20,831 bases of DNA from positions 1-20,831 of the forward strand of contig CAZEBW010000064.1 of the NCBI GenBank assembly GCA_964510205.1, given 5' to 3'. Shown here in pieces: positions 15,086 to 20,831 of this stretch (positions within the stretch are counted from its first letter, which is position 1; each line of letters starts with the position of its first letter). A program made the position numbers and the translations under genes. The notes below the pieces were generated by a model. The model was not told where the DNA came from and did no database searches. It was given only the letters and a program-made list of their open reading frames with translations. The stretch is from CAZEBW01 sp964510205 (GTDB lineage Bacteria; Chloroflexota; Anaerolineae; VGOG01).

Positions 15086-15193
15086 CTCCAGAAATGAGCT
15101 CCAGAAATGAGTAGGAGGTGTCTCTGACACCGAGCGTTAGGTCGGTCACTGGGGAAATCGGTCTCAGGAGAGACCTCCTACTCCAGAAATGAG
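15086..15193. repeat. Miniature inverted-repeat element bracketed by 13-bp direct repeats
   Basis: CTCCAGAAATGAG occurs as a perfect tandem pair at 15086-15098 and 15099-15111, and again at 15181-15193. Between the second and third copies lies a 69-base segment (about 15112-15180) with imperfect terminal inverted repeats TAGGAGGTGTCTCT and AGAGACCTCCTA. It contains two perfect hairpins: GGTGTC-TCT-GACACC (15117-15131) and GGTCTC-AGGA-GAGACC (15160-15175). No coding sequence is present. It fills the middle of the 400-base region between divergent genes. Confidence 0.8.
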
Positions 15194-15228
15194 CGAAATG
15201 ACTCTCCATGAGGTCGTCCATTCGCAGT

Positions 15229-15257
15229 TTGCAATGGGGATGAAACTCGTATATAAT
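15229..15257 (+). promoter_or_regulatory. Promoter of the acetyltransferase-glycosyltransferase pair
   Basis: TTGCAA (15229-15234, four of six consensus bases) and TATAAT (15252-15257, full match) are separated by 17 bases. The leader before the ATG at 15362 would be about 100 bases; nothing recognisable was found in it besides the ribosome-binding site AGGAG at 15352-15356. Confidence 0.65.
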
Positions 15258-15361
15258 CTAGAAAACGCCAATGTTCTTTCGATGCAAGCAGAAACAGGGC
15301 CTGGCGCTGGCCCCCAACACTGCTTATTCATAAGCCACTGTCAGTTGATTCAGGAGTCGAA

Positions 15362-16378
15362 ATGAGAACCCAAGTTTACACCGACGCGGCTGGCTTCGCG
15401 GCCCTGCGCGAGGAGTGGACGCCGCTCTTGCGAAATAGCATCACCGACACCATCTTCCTGACCTGGGAGTGGCAAAGCACCTGGTGGGAGCACCTGGGTG
15501 AGGGCGATCTCTATCTGGTCGCCGTGCGCGATGGCGACCAGCTTTCAGGCATCGCCCCTCTTTATCTGACCACGTCGGACGATGGTCTCAACGAACTGTC
15601 CATCGTGGGCTGCCGCGACGTATCTGACTACCTAGACCTCATCGCCGCCCGCGGCCAGGAGGAGCAGGTCTACAGCGCCGTGCTAAGCTGGCTGGAGAGC
15701 GACGACGCGCCCGCCTGGGACCAGGCCGACCTTTGCAACATCCCCGCCGCCTCCCCCACCCACTCTCTCCTGGCCGAGATGGCCGCCGACCGGGGCTGCC
15801 TGGTGCAAACCGAGGTAGAAGACGTCTGCCCCGTCATCCCCCTGCCGCCAACATGGGATGAATACCTGGACTCATTGGACGGGAAACAGCGCCGCGAGAT
15901 ACGACGCAAAATCCGCAAGGCCGAGCGCGGCGCTCAGATCAACTGGTACATTGTGGATGAAGAGCGCGACCTGGCGGCGGAAATCGATGCCTTCATCGAA
16001 CTGCACGAGAAGAGCGACGTGGAGAAAGATGAGTTCATGGACGCCCAGATGCGGGGCTTCTTCCACGCGGCGGCCCAGGTCTTGCGCCAAGCTGGATGGC
16101 TGCAATTGGCTTTCATAGAAGTCAATGGGGAGAAAGCCGCCACCATGCTCAACTTCGATTACAGAGACGCCATTCTAGTCTACAACTCGGGGTACGATCC
16201 TTTAGAGTTCGCCTGGCTCAGCCCAGGCATCGTGCTGCTGAGCTACTGCATCCAGCACGCCACCGAGTTGGGCCGGGCGAAATTCGACTTTCTGCGCGGC
16301 GACGAGGAGTACAAGCTCCGCCTCGGCGCCCAGCCAACGGAGGTCTACCGCCTACTCATCACCAGGAGGCGCCAGTGA
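15362..16378 (+). CDS. GNAT-fold acetyltransferase of the CelD/BioF2 type (PF13480-like)
   Basis: A 338-residue cytoplasmic protein. The N-terminal half has FLTWEWQSTWWEHLG and GIAPLYLT, the hallmark of the double-GNAT-fold CelD/BcsL-like family, and YLDSLDGKQRREIRRKIRKAE (about 165-186) matches the conserved (N)xRRxIRR.xR segment of the acetyltransferase 6 domain. The C-terminal stretch FDFLRGDEEYKLRLGAQ is likewise typical. Members of this family acylate sugars or amino compounds during polysaccharide or glycolipid synthesis; the substrate is unknown here. AGGAG lies 5 bases before the ATG. Its stop codon overlaps the GTG of the following glycosyltransferase gene, so the two proteins are probably made in fixed ratio and act on one pathway. 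Confidence 0.85.
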   Translation: MRTQVYTDAAGFAALREEWTPLLRNSITDTIFLTWEWQSTWWEHLGEGDLYLVAVRDGDQLSGIAPLYLTTSDDGLNELSIVGCRDVSDYLDLIAARGQEEQVYSAVLSWLESDDAPAWDQADLCNIPAASPTHSLLAEMAADRGCLVQTEVEDVCPVIPLPPTWDEYLDSLDGKQRREIRRKIRKAERGAQINWYIVDEERDLAAEIDAFIELHEKSDVEKDEFMDAQMRGFFHAAAQVLRQAGWLQLAFIEVNGEKAATMLNFDYRDAILVYNSGYDPLEFAWLSPGIVLLSYCIQHATELGRAKFDFLRGDEEYKLRLGAQPTEVYRLLITRRRQ

Positions 16379-17619
16379 TCAAACGCATCGCCATGCTGAG
16401 CGTCCACACCTGCCCGCTGGCCGCGCTGGGGGGCAAAGAGACTGGCGGCATGAACGTCTACGTCCGAGACCTGAGCCGCGAGCTGGGAAGGCGCGGCATT
16501 TATGTAGACGTCTTCACGCGCTCCCAGAACCCCGCCATCCCGACAGTGTCCGACGCCTTGGGCCCAAAGGGTCGGACGATCCACCTCCCTGCCGGCCCGG
16601 AGGAGCCTTATGACAAGAACCTGGTCTTCGATCACCTGCCCGAGTTTGTGCAGAGAGCGAAGGACTTCGCCCAACAAGAGGGCATCGCCTACGACCTCAT
16701 CCACAGCCACTACTGGCTCTCGGGATGGGCAGCCAGGGAGCTGCGAAAGAGCTGGGAGGCGCCCATCATCCAGATGTTCCATACTCTGGGGCGTCTGAAG
16801 AACACGGTGGCTCACAGCGAAGAAGAAATGGAGGTAGCACGGCGCATCGAAGTAGAAACCGAGATCATGGCCTTCGCCGACCGCATCGTAGCGGCCACCG
16901 CCACGGAGAAGGATCAGATGATCCAGCTCTACGGCGCGGACCCGGCCAAAATCGCCGTCGTCCCCTGCGGGGTGGACCTGAGCCTCTTTCGCCCCATTCC
17001 CGTAGACGAGGCCCGCGAGCGGCTGGATATTTGCGACAAGAAGCACATGGTTCTCTTCGTGGGAAGGATCGAGCGATTGAAGGGGATTGATTCGCTGCTG
17101 AAGGCCATGGCCATCGTGGTTCAAGATTTTCCCAACTGGAAAGAGGAAATCTGCGTTTGCGTTGTGGGCGGGGACGCCGACGAGGATTCAGAAACCCTGG
17201 ACAAGGAAATGGCGCGCCTGCAAGACCTTCGGGCCGAGCTGGGCATCGCTGACCTGGTCACCTTCCTGGGTGCGCGGGCTCAAGAAACCCTGCCCGACCA
17301 CTACTCGGCCGCCGACGTGGTGGTCATGCCCTCGTACTACGAATCCTTCGGCATGGTGGCTCTGGAGGCCATGGCCTGCGGCACGCCCGTCATCGCCTCC
17401 CAGGTGGGAGGACTCTCGTTCACCGTGCAGGACGGCGTCACCGGCTTCTTGGTGCCAGGCCAAGATCCGCCGGCCCTAGCCGAGAAGATCACCCTCTTGC
17501 TCAAGGACAAAGCTCTTAGGAACAAGCTCGGTGGGCAAGGAATCGAATGGGCCCAGCAGCACAGTTGGGCAACCATAGCCGATCAGATCGTCTCCCTCTA
17601 CGCTGAGCTGGTCTCATAG
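16375..17619 (+). CDS. GT4 family glycosyltransferase (MshA / sucrose-synthase-like)
   Basis: A 414-residue GT-B glycosyltransferase. The start GTG 16375 is fixed by AGGAGG five bases upstream and by the GTGA overlap with the acetyltransferase stop codon; the frame is open further upstream but that part is only a shadow of the other gene. The N-terminus MIKRIAMLSVHTCPLAALGGKETGGMNVYV carries the glycine-rich acceptor/donor loop seen in MshA-like and sucrose-phosphate-synthase-like enzymes. HSHYWLSGW, VVPCGVDLSLFRP, VLFVGRIERLKGID and the EX7E motif (E323-SFGMVAL-E331) follow in the expected order. It transfers a sugar from a nucleotide donor; similarity to MshA alone does not show mycothiol synthesis in this organism. 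Confidence 0.92.
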   Translation: MIKRIAMLSVHTCPLAALGGKETGGMNVYVRDLSRELGRRGIYVDVFTRSQNPAIPTVSDALGPKGRTIHLPAGPEEPYDKNLVFDHLPEFVQRAKDFAQQEGIAYDLIHSHYWLSGWAARELRKSWEAPIIQMFHTLGRLKNTVAHSEEEMEVARRIEVETEIMAFADRIVAATATEKDQMIQLYGADPAKIAVVPCGVDLSLFRPIPVDEARERLDICDKKHMVLFVGRIERLKGIDSLLKAMAIVVQDFPNWKEEICVCVVGGDADEDSETLDKEMARLQDLRAELGIADLVTFLGARAQETLPDHYSAADVVVMPSYYESFGMVALEAMACGTPVIASQVGGLSFTVQDGVTGFLVPGQDPPALAEKITLLLKDKALRNKLGGQGIEWAQQHSWATIADQIVSLYAELVS

Positions 17620-17649
17620 GAAAAGGGGGCGTTTCAAACGAGGCAGATT

Positions 17650-17668
17650 GACGGATTACCAATCCGTC
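17650..17668. repeat. Short inverted repeat downstream of the glycosyltransferase
   Basis: GACGGATT (17650-17657) and AATCCGTC (17661-17668) form a perfect 8-bp hairpin with a three-base loop, about 30 bases after the stop codon. No T-run follows, so a terminator call is not supported. The core resembles part of the palindrome at 5134-5197. Confidence 0.55.
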
Positions 17669-17699
17669 CTACGACCGAGATAAGACACACCCATAAGAA

Positions 17700-17727
17700 G
17701 AGCCCGCGGACTCCCCTTCGCGGGCTC
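17700..17727 (-). terminator. Probable intrinsic terminator (minus strand)
   Basis: GAGCCCGCG (17700-17708) and CGCGGGCTC (17719-17727) form a perfect 9-bp GC-rich stem with a 10-base loop. On the minus strand it is followed by TTCTTAT, a modest T-rich tail; on the plus strand no T-run follows. It would end transcripts coming from the URO-D gene or from the structured RNA candidate upstream of it. Confidence 0.6.
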
Positions 17728-17850
17728 AATGCATCCAGTCTTGCTCTAGCTGGACCGTTCGGCTGTAAGCCAAGCGACCTTAGAACAGGCTCTGGTCCTG
17801 CGGTGAAAACGCGGACTGTCGTCTGCTTGGAGCTTTGGATTTAATGTTCG
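17728..17850 (-). ncRNA. Candidate structured RNA or structured 3' UTR
   Basis: Read on the minus strand, the bases between the URO-D stop codon and the terminator-like hairpin can fold as a closed multi-branch structure. ATCCA-GCTC near the 5' side pairs with GAGC-TGGAT near the 3' side. CAAGC pairs with GCTTG inside. Two hairpins lie within (GTCCGCG with CGCAGGAC, one bulged base; GACCAGA with TCTAAGGTC) and a GGC-TTACA-GCC hairpin follows. I could not match it to 6S, SRP, tmRNA, RNase P or a known riboswitch. Hand-made folds are easy to over-read, and no separate promoter is obvious, so it could be the 3' end of the upstream mRNA. Confidence 0.3.
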
Positions 17851-17853
17851 TCT

Positions 17854-18837
17854 TTAACTTTCCACCGCCTCTCGTGCGGCGCGGATATTGGCCGTGGGCG
17901 AGGTGATGAAGGTGACACAGCCCGTGCCGACGATCAGCCGCCGGCCGCCGGTTTGGGCGATGGCCTCGGCCGCCTCAGCGCGGACCTGGGCTGGATCGCC
18001 CCGCAGCATGACCTCCCACCGATCAATTCCGCCGCAGACTGCGCCAGAGAAACGGCCCTGCGCCTCGGCCAACGACGGCGGCGTCTCCCGGTCGTGCCAG
18101 TTGACCACCTGCACCGGATAATCGGATAGCAAGTCGAACATGATGTCGTAACCGTGGATGTGCAGCAGATTGAACCAGAAGGGCTCGCCCTGGGCCGCCT
18201 CCAGGATCCGCAGGTCGTAGGGCCGGCCGAACTCCTCGTACTCCGCCCTGCTCATCTGCTGATACGTGGCGTGCTGGGTGGCGAAAAAGACGCCGGCTGC
18301 GCCGGTCTCCCGCACCGCCTCCACGAAGCGGACGGTGGTCTGGGTGATGGTCTCCAGCCCGGCGTGCACGGCCTCGGGATGCTGCCGCAGGTGAACGGTG
18401 AAGCGTTCGCCGATCAGACGCGCGGCCTGGGCCAGGGGATTGAAGATGGTCTGGATGAAGGGCGACTGGCCCGCCCCGTCGGCGATGCGCCTCAGGCACT
18501 GCAACTGCTGTCCCAGCTTGCCCCGCCGCGGATCCAACACCGGCAACATGCGCCAGTCTTCGGGGAACTGCACCGGTCGCCGCACGTACTCTCGCGTCCC
18601 CTCGATGTTCCCCCAGTAGCGTGTCTCCACCCCCCAGTCCTCCAGGCAGAAGGAGCTGGTGGGAGTCACTTTGATGAAATCGAAGTCGTACCGCTGCTGA
18701 AAGGCCAGATGCGCAGCGGCCAGGTCTTCGGCCCGCTGGTCGTCGCCCGGCCAGTGTCGCCAGAGGGCCACCGGCGCCCGATCCACCGCCTCCCCACGAA
18801 AGGCCGCCTCCAACCGTTCCCGCTTGCTCATGGTCAT
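17854..18837 (-). CDS. Uroporphyrinogen decarboxylase (URO-D) family protein
   Basis: A 327-residue TIM-barrel protein beginning MTMSKRERLEAAFRGEAVDRAPVALWRH, the usual opening of URO-D superfamily proteins. Further support comes from YDFDFIKVTP, FIQTIFNPLAQAARL, VRETGAAGVFFATQ and the closing GGRLIVGTGCVTFITSPTANIRAAREAV. True HemE would show a different N-terminal substrate motif. Many members outside haem synthesis, including corrinoid methyltransferases and proteins in carbohydrate clusters, look like this one. With PIG-L and sugar-isomerase neighbours, a role in catabolism rather than haem synthesis is more likely, but it is unproven. The ATG at 18837 has AGGAGG seven bases upstream; an open frame up to 18969 is rejected because it overlaps the preceding gene. 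Confidence 0.85.
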   Translation of the reverse strand: MTMSKRERLEAAFRGEAVDRAPVALWRHWPGDDQRAEDLAAAHLAFQQRYDFDFIKVTPTSSFCLEDWGVETRYWGNIEGTREYVRRPVQFPEDWRMLPVLDPRRGKLGQQLQCLRRIADGAGQSPFIQTIFNPLAQAARLIGERFTVHLRQHPEAVHAGLETITQTTVRFVEAVRETGAAGVFFATQHATYQQMSRAEYEEFGRPYDLRILEAAQGEPFWFNLLHIHGYDIMFDLLSDYPVQVVNWHDRETPPSLAEAQGRFSGAVCGGIDRWEVMLRGDPAQVRAEAAEAIAQTGGRRLIVGTGCVTFITSPTANIRAAREAVES

Positions 18838-18875
18838 CGTGCTCCCTCCTTCAGAGCAGTCCCAGATTCCAAACC

Positions 18876-19580
18876 TCAACGCAGAACGATGCGCTTGAAC
18901 GACTCGGCGTAGTCCATATCCTGCCCCTCCGCAGCCTGCTGCGCCCTGGCTCGGACCCTTTCCTGCCAACCCTCACTGCGGCTCACCTGACTTTCGTGTT
19001 TCTTGAGGGCTTCGATCTTCAGTTCGATGGTATCACTGATGTCCACCCACAAGTTCGGCGAGGTGGAGCCCCGAACGTAGACCTCCCGCACCTTGTGGGG
19101 CTCTAGTCCCTCGGCCAAAAGCTCCGGGAAGATGTAGCGAGTGCGGGCCGAAGGGAAGACGGCGTCCAGGGCCGCATCGCCGGCGGCGCGGTGGTCGGGG
19201 TGATTGAGATAAACGTCGCCGTAGTAGCGAACGGTGGGGTCTGGGCAAACGACGATGTCGGGTCGGTAGCGGCGAATCTCCCGCGTGAGGTCGCGGCGCA
19301 GAGCCAGGCTGGGCTGAAGCGTGCCGTCCTCGTAGCCCAGATAGACAACCTCCTCCACGCCCAGCACTCGGGCTGCCGCCTCTTGCTCAGCTCTTCGAAT
19401 GCCGACCAACTGTTGCGGCCTGATTTGGGGATCATTGCTGCCTCGGCTGCCGTCGGTGCAGATCACGTAGACGACGGCCACGCCTTCCCTAGTCCACTTG
19501 GCCACCGTGCCGGCCACAGTGAACTCCGCATCGTCGGGATGGGCCGTGATGACCATCGCCCGTTCAGCTTTTTCACTCAC
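18876..19580 (-). CDS. PIG-L / LmbE family deacetylase
   Basis: A 234-residue protein of the LmbE-like zinc-dependent N-acetyl-hydrolase family. From the GTG at 19580 the zinc and catalytic motif AHPDD is at about 13-17, CTDGSRGSNDP follows the second strand, and HPDHRAAG at about 127-134 supplies the third metal ligand. Family members remove acetyl groups from N-acetylglucosamine-type sugars in lipid or small-thiol synthesis or in sugar catabolism. The GTG at 19580 is preferred because GGGAG lies upstream at a fair distance; a GTG at 19610 would add ten residues. The URO-D gene begins 38 bases downstream of its stop codon, pointing to one operon. Confidence 0.9.
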   Translation of the reverse strand: MSEKAERAMVITAHPDDAEFTVAGTVAKWTREGVAVVYVICTDGSRGSNDPQIRPQQLVGIRRAEQEAAARVLGVEEVVYLGYEDGTLQPSLALRRDLTREIRRYRPDIVVCPDPTVRYYGDVYLNHPDHRAAGDAALDAVFPSARTRYIFPELLAEGLEPHKVREVYVRGSTSPNLWVDISDTIELKIEALKKHESQVSRSEGWQERVRARAQQAAEGQDMDYAESFKRIVLR

Positions 19581-19642
19581 TCCATGATCTCCCACTTGGC
19601 TACCGTACACTTTCTCTTGAGGCCGCCGCTATTTGCTACTGA

Positions 19643-19720
19643 GGGGCGTCCCCGCCCCGTGTTTTGCGACGCATCAGGCGTGGCGAGGACGCCACTTCGC
19701 AGCGAAAAAGATGCTGCGAA
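19643..19720. repeat. Cluster of three short hairpins
   Basis: Three perfect hairpins follow each other: GGGGCG/CGCCCC (19643-19658), GTGGCG-AGGA-CGCCAC (19680-19695) and TTCGCAGC/GCTGCGAA (19696-19703 with 19713-19720). They fill most of the gap between the isomerase-like gene and the PIG-L gene. None is followed by a T-run on the minus strand, so a repeat origin is more likely than a terminator. Confidence 0.6.
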
Positions 19721-19724
19721 TGGC

Positions 19725-20693
19725 TCAGAAAGCGTCCGGTGCTGTGTACAACTCTAGCGTCTTCTTAGCCAGCAAGAAGCCGCGCTTGACCAGCTCTTCG
19801 CTGGCCTCCCAATTCGCGTCCTCGTGCTCGATGCTGAGCACCAAGTCGTATCCCACGTCGTAGAGGGCCGCCGCCACCTGGCGCCAGTCCACCAGCCCCA
19901 GCCCTGGCAGACGCGGGATTTGCCAGCGGAAGCCACAGCCCAGGATGCCGTCCTGGTAGAGCATCTCCTCGTCAATGTCCATGTCCTTGGCGTGCACGTG
20001 GAAGATGCGATCGGCGAAGTCGTAGATGAAGCGGACGTAGTCAATCTGCTGCCAGACCAGGTGCGAGGGATCGAAGTTTAGGCCGAAGTTGTCGCCGGGT
20101 ATGGTCTCCAACATGCGGCGGATGAGGGCAGGCGAATGGGCCAGGTTGGACCCGCCCGGCCAGGTGTCGGCCCACAGCATGGGACAGTTCTCGATGGCGA
20201 TCTTCACGTTGTGATCGGCGGCGAACTTCACCAGCCCTGGCCACACCTTCATAAACTCCTCGAAGTTATAGTCCAGGTTCTTATTCCAGTCGCGCCCGGT
20301 GAGCGCGGGAACACCTCCTCCCGGGTTCCACCACCGTCCCACGAAGGTGCCCACGATGTCCACGCCCAGCGTCTCGGCGCCGAGGATGACCTTTTGGAGA
20401 TGAGCGACCACCAGCTCGCGGTGCTGCGGGTCCGGATGCAGCGGGTTGGGATAATAAGCGAGGGACGAGATCCCCAAGCCCTTTTCGGCCAACATGCCAT
20501 TGATTTCCGAGGCTCGGGCCGGGGTCAGCGAATCCACGTCAATGTGGGCCACGCCGCCGTACTTGCGGTCTTCGCCCTCGCCAGTCGGCCAGCAGCATAC
20601 CTCCAGCATCTCGAATCCGCTGTCTGAGGCCCAGGTGGCCACTTCCTGCAGAGACAAGTTGGGGAAAGCTGCGGTCATTACGCCGATTTTCAT
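19725..20693 (-). CDS. Sugar phosphate isomerase/epimerase family protein (AP endonuclease 2-like TIM barrel)
   Basis: A 322-residue TIM barrel of the xylose-isomerase-like superfamily, which includes IolE, IolI and many sugar epimerases. Metal-ligand motifs appear in the family order: AIENCP (E168), NFDPSH (D208, H211), FHVHAKD (H234) and SIEHED (E289). The N-terminus MKIGVMTAAFPNLSLQEVATWASDSGFEMLEV is typical. The substrate is likely a sugar or polyol, but cannot be named. The start ATG 20693 has AGGAGG eight bases upstream; the ATG two codons earlier sits too close to it. Between this Shine-Dalgarno sequence and the stop codon of the upstream gene lies a 7-nt periodic repeat. Confidence 0.9.
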   Translation of the reverse strand: MKIGVMTAAFPNLSLQEVATWASDSGFEMLEVCCWPTGEGEDRKYGGVAHIDVDSLTPARASEINGMLAEKGLGISSLAYYPNPLHPDPQHRELVVAHLQKVILGAETLGVDIVGTFVGRWWNPGGGVPALTGRDWNKNLDYNFEEFMKVWPGLVKFAADHNVKIAIENCPMLWADTWPGGSNLAHSPALIRRMLETIPGDNFGLNFDPSHLVWQQIDYVRFIYDFADRIFHVHAKDMDIDEEMLYQDGILGCGFRWQIPRLPGLGLVDWRQVAAALYDVGYDLVLSIEHEDANWEASEELVKRGFLLAKKTLELYTAPDAF

Positions 20694-20707
20694 GGTCATA
20701 ACCTCCT

Positions 20708-20770
20708 GTTTCGTGTTTCGTGTTGCGTGCTACGTAGTGCGTAGTGCGTATTGCGTATCGCGTCTAGCGT
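20708..20770. repeat. Nine-unit degenerate heptamer array (NNNNCGT)
   Basis: Nine successive heptamers, each ending in CGT, run without a phase slip over 63 bases. The first four bases of each unit vary (GTTT, GTTT, GTTG, GCTA, AGTG, AGTG, ATTG, ATCG, CTAG). One end contains the stop codon of the upstream gene (20764-20766), and the other abuts the AGGAGG of the isomerase-like gene. Confidence 0.85.
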
Positions 20771-20831
20771 TCAACTTCTACCCACCGCTGTTCCCGTGCG
20801 CTGCGCTCGATGGCCTCGCAGATCAGGTTCT
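20764..20831 (-). CDS. C-terminal end of a probable Gfo/Idh/MocA oxidoreductase (5' part outside window)
   Basis: The minus-strand frame is open from the right edge and ends with TAG at 20764-20766. Its last 21 codons read NLICEAIERSAREQRWVEVER. The EAIERSAREQRWV stretch is the kind of C-terminal helix common in Gfo/Idh/MocA family NAD(P)-dependent sugar dehydrogenases (A(I/L)xRSAxxGxxV). The neighbour encodes a sugar isomerase-type protein, a frequent partner of this family. Only a few residues are visible, so the assignment is tentative. Confidence 0.5.
   Translation of the reverse strand, partial: NLICEAIERSAREQRWVEVER

Noticed and set aside
14985..15221. 78-codon minus-strand frame in the divergent intergenic region
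   Set aside because: It spans the direct-repeat-flanked mini-element and the promoter of the DUF5678-like gene, so its sequence is explained by those features.
16096..16374. Upstream extension of the glycosyltransferase
   Set aside because: The extra 93 codons lie entirely within the acetyltransferase gene in another frame; GTG 16375 has an ideal AGGAGG.
17728..17850. tRNA, 6S RNA or SRP RNA
   Set aside because: No T-loop GTTCGAATC-type sequence, no SRP GGAAGGAAGCAG-type loop and no clear 6S long-rod fold were found; it is kept only as an unassigned candidate.
20708..20770. CRISPR array
   Set aside because: The units are only 7 bases with no spacers of typical length and no cas genes nearby.

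Overview
The window looks like a chromosomal segment of a GC-rich bacterium, most likely a Chloroflexi (Anaerolineae-like) lineage. This assignment is inferred from style, not from a marker gene. Supporting traits are long Thr/Pro linkers between PPC-type extracytoplasmic domains, a secreted propeller protein ending in YLPLVHKG, separate SecD and SecF genes, a short LAPYAGRW-type protein in front of the CCA-adding enzyme, and many palindromic or short-period intergenic repeats. No tRNA, rRNA, CRISPR array, transposase or phage gene was seen. Gene content is mainly housekeeping plus several surface or signalling genes.

Layout. (1) 1-3191, plus strand: the end of a HEAT-repeat protein, an unknown two-helix membrane protein, a PflX-like radical SAM protein and a membrane-anchored FecR-type protein, tightly packed. 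(2) 3225-5077, minus: a DUF4416 protein and the tRNA thiolation enzyme ThiI, which has its own promoter. (3) 5205-7578, minus: secD-secF with a consensus promoter and an intrinsic terminator. (4) 7714-13086, minus: a PP2C/SpoIIE-type phosphatase, a large pentapeptide-repeat/multi-helix/PPC protein, a secreted seven-blade propeller, a small P-loop kinase-like protein and an Mth938-domain protein, all reading the same way. (5) 13214-14958, minus: a DUF5678-like protein and the CCA tRNA nucleotidyltransferase. (6) 15362-17619, plus: a CelD/BioF2-type acetyltransferase translationally coupled to a GT4 glycosyltransferase, probably for a surface or soluble glycoconjugate. (7) 17854-20831, minus: a URO-D family protein, a PIG-L deacetylase, a sugar isomerase/epimerase-type TIM barrel and the last codons of a probable Gfo/Idh/MocA oxidoreductase, resembling a carbohydrate-use cluster.

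Five promoters could be read directly (thiI, secDF, the phosphatase, the DUF5678-cca pair, the acetyltransferase). All have a 17-bp spacer between recognisable -35 and -10 boxes. The phosphatase promoter lies so close to its start codon that the mRNA should be almost leaderless.

The most unusual feature is the repeat content. Degenerate 7- or 8-nt period arrays sit on or just after stop codons at four places, and two larger palindromic elements are flanked by perfect 10-bp and 13-bp direct repeats, as expected for mobile miniature elements. In two genes (thiI and the P-loop kinase) the repeat is translated as a C-terminal tail. The best candidates for an undescribed system are the phosphatase/pentapeptide-PPC/propeller operon and a structured RNA candidate at about 17700-17850.
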